The notes under the pieces: generated by a model
The model's input: only the letters and a program-made list of their open reading frames with translations
What the model was told of the DNA's origin: nothing
The model's database searches: none
Shown: positions 63,370-64,000 of the stretch, piece after piece
Numbering within the stretch: position 1 is the first letter of the stretch
How the letters are laid out: every line of letters starts with the position of its first letter
Program-made: the position numbers and the translations under genes
Assembly (NCBI RefSeq): GCF_000252995.1
Contig: NC_015761.1
Location: forward strand, 1,984,001 to 2,048,000
Length of the DNA stretch: 64,000 nucleotides
From: Salmonella bongori NCTC 12419
Lineage (GTDB): Bacteria; Pseudomonadota; Gammaproteobacteria; Enterobacterales; Enterobacteriaceae
Reading direction: 5' to 3'

Positions 63370-64000
63370 TCATGCCCGGCTCAGCGTCACGCCTGCGGTA
63401 TGCACTACCGTACCGGATACCGGGCTCGTCACGTGCGGCAGTAAATTTCCGCAGTGGATACCGTGCGTCGTCGCCGCCGTTTTGGCCCCAGCTTTAGCGC
63501 CAAATCCCATATAGACAAAAAGCGTGTCCGGGCGGATACCGGGCGTCACCAGCGCCTTACCTTTCTCTTTACCCGTAGCATTTTCCAGCCAGATCTCATC
63601 GCCGGTCTTAATGCCTTTTTCTTGCGCCGTTTGCGGATGGACCCAGACCGCGTTATCCCACATTAGCTCGCTGAGTAAAGGTACGTACTGCGTCGCGCCA
63701 TTGGTATGCACAGCCACCTTGCCCTGAATGAAGTAAAGCTCGTTCTCTTTTTTAAGCGCAAAGTGACGAACGCGCGGAACGCCGTAGCCTGGGAGCAATT
63801 CCTCCAGGGTTGCGGAATAGAGTTCGATTTTGCCAGAGGGTGACTTGAAGCGAAGCTGTTCGCCATAAGTGTTATCGCTGTCCGTCGCGGTGGCGCCGGG
63901 ATAACGCGCCGTAAACTGGCGAACGGATTCCGGTTCGCGTAATAGCAGCGGGACACCCCATTCGAGATACCCTTTCTGTCGCAGTTCCTTCGCTAAGGCA
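63370..64000 (-). CDS. phsA: Thiosulfate reductase molybdopterin subunit, C-terminal part
   Basis: The frame is open from the right edge of the window (first full codon at 63999) to the stop at 63370, giving the last ~209 residues of PhsA. These carry the molybdopterin-dinucleotide binding domain: RHFALKKENELYFIQGKVAV, PLLSELMWDNAVWVHPQTAQ, GIKTGDEIWLENATG, GIHCGNLLPHVTSP. The catalytic N-terminal part with the 4Fe-4S cluster and Cys ligand lies outside the window. No frameshift is present. Confidence 0.93.
   Translation of the reverse strand, partial: ALAKELRQKGYLEWGVPLLLREPESVRQFTARYPGATATDSDNTYGEQLRFKSPSGKIELYSATLEELLPGYGVPRVRHFALKKENELYFIQGKVAVHTNGATQYVPLLSELMWDNAVWVHPQTAQEKGIKTGDEIWLENATGKEKGKALVTPGIRPDTLFVYMGFGAKAGAKTAATTHGIHCGNLLPHVTSPVSGTVVHTAGVTLSRA

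Noticed and set aside
63370..63999. Possible frameshift in phsA, since a start-like TTG appears at 63798 and another frame overlaps
   Set aside because: Manual translation shows the PhsA frame open without interruption from the window edge to the stop at 63370.
1..64000. CRISPR arrays
   Set aside because: No regularly spaced short direct repeats were seen; the repeats present are tRNA-derived att sites, terminators and islet duplicates.
1..64000. Transposases or insertion sequences
   Set aside because: No transposase-like ORF and no IS-type terminal inverted repeats were found; the duplicated blocks are explained by tRNA-Asn sites.

Overview
The window is enterobacterial chromosome, almost certainly Salmonella. 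The two ends carry a recognisable Salmonella/E. coli backbone: serU-mtfA-asnT on the left, and erfK-yeeX-yeeA-sbmC-dacD-phsCBA on the right, where the thiosulfate reductase operon phsABC is a Salmonella hallmark. nac is only a stump, and the VRR-NUC type VI effector/immunity genes resemble the TseV/TsiV family described in Salmonella bongori. S. bongori or another lineage outside subspecies I is therefore my best guess, but the sequence alone does not settle it.

The organising principle is four near-identical tRNA-Asn genes (asnT 1428, asnV-like 14980, asnW 27449 on the minus strand, asnU 29270) used repeatedly as integration sites. (a) 1.49-4.32 kb: a 2.8-kb islet with a truncated P4-type integrase, a deleted TseV-like toxin and an intact DUF3396 immunity gene, closed by a copy of the tRNA 3' end. 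(b) 4.8-12.4 kb: accessory block with a secreted C69 dipeptidase, a tRNA-like gene, a PerC-type activator, a small membrane protein, a LuxR-type regulator, a large autotransporter and an IprA-like regulator, followed by 1.9 kb of AT-rich DNA without convincing genes. (c) 14.3-18.4 kb: nac stump, tRNA-Asn and a second islet of the same design in which the PAAR-like/nuclease toxin is intact. (d) 18.5-27.5 kb: amn, a SymE-like fragment, and a DUF2169 adaptor-Rhs(EndoU toxin)-immunity operon, then an inverted erfK 3' fragment next to asnW. (e) yeeO and asnU.

(f) 29.33-56.92 kb is a 27.6-kb genomic island with a full-length P4-type integrase, bounded by 21-bp direct repeats of the tRNA 3' end. Its left part carries efflux and redox genes (LuxR-MFS, Bcr/CflA exporter, SDR, two aldo/keto reductases, a YdcZ-type transporter pair, LysR regulators). 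Its centre is an eight-gene sugar operon encoding two complete PTS permeases, a transketolase and a pentulose/ketohexulose-phosphate 3-epimerase, under a divergent LacI-type regulator with two visible operator-like palindromes. Its right part has an alcohol dehydrogenase/SDR pair with a LysR regulator. Remnants of an integrative element (integrase-domain protein, ArdC-like antirestriction relic) and other broken genes (PaiB, MalY/PatB, RidA) lie around these cargo blocks.

(g) 57-64 kb is backbone, but between erfK and yeeX only a cobT scrap abuts what looks like the C-terminus of pduX. This indicates that the whole cob-cbi-pdu region has been deleted here. The window ends inside phsA.
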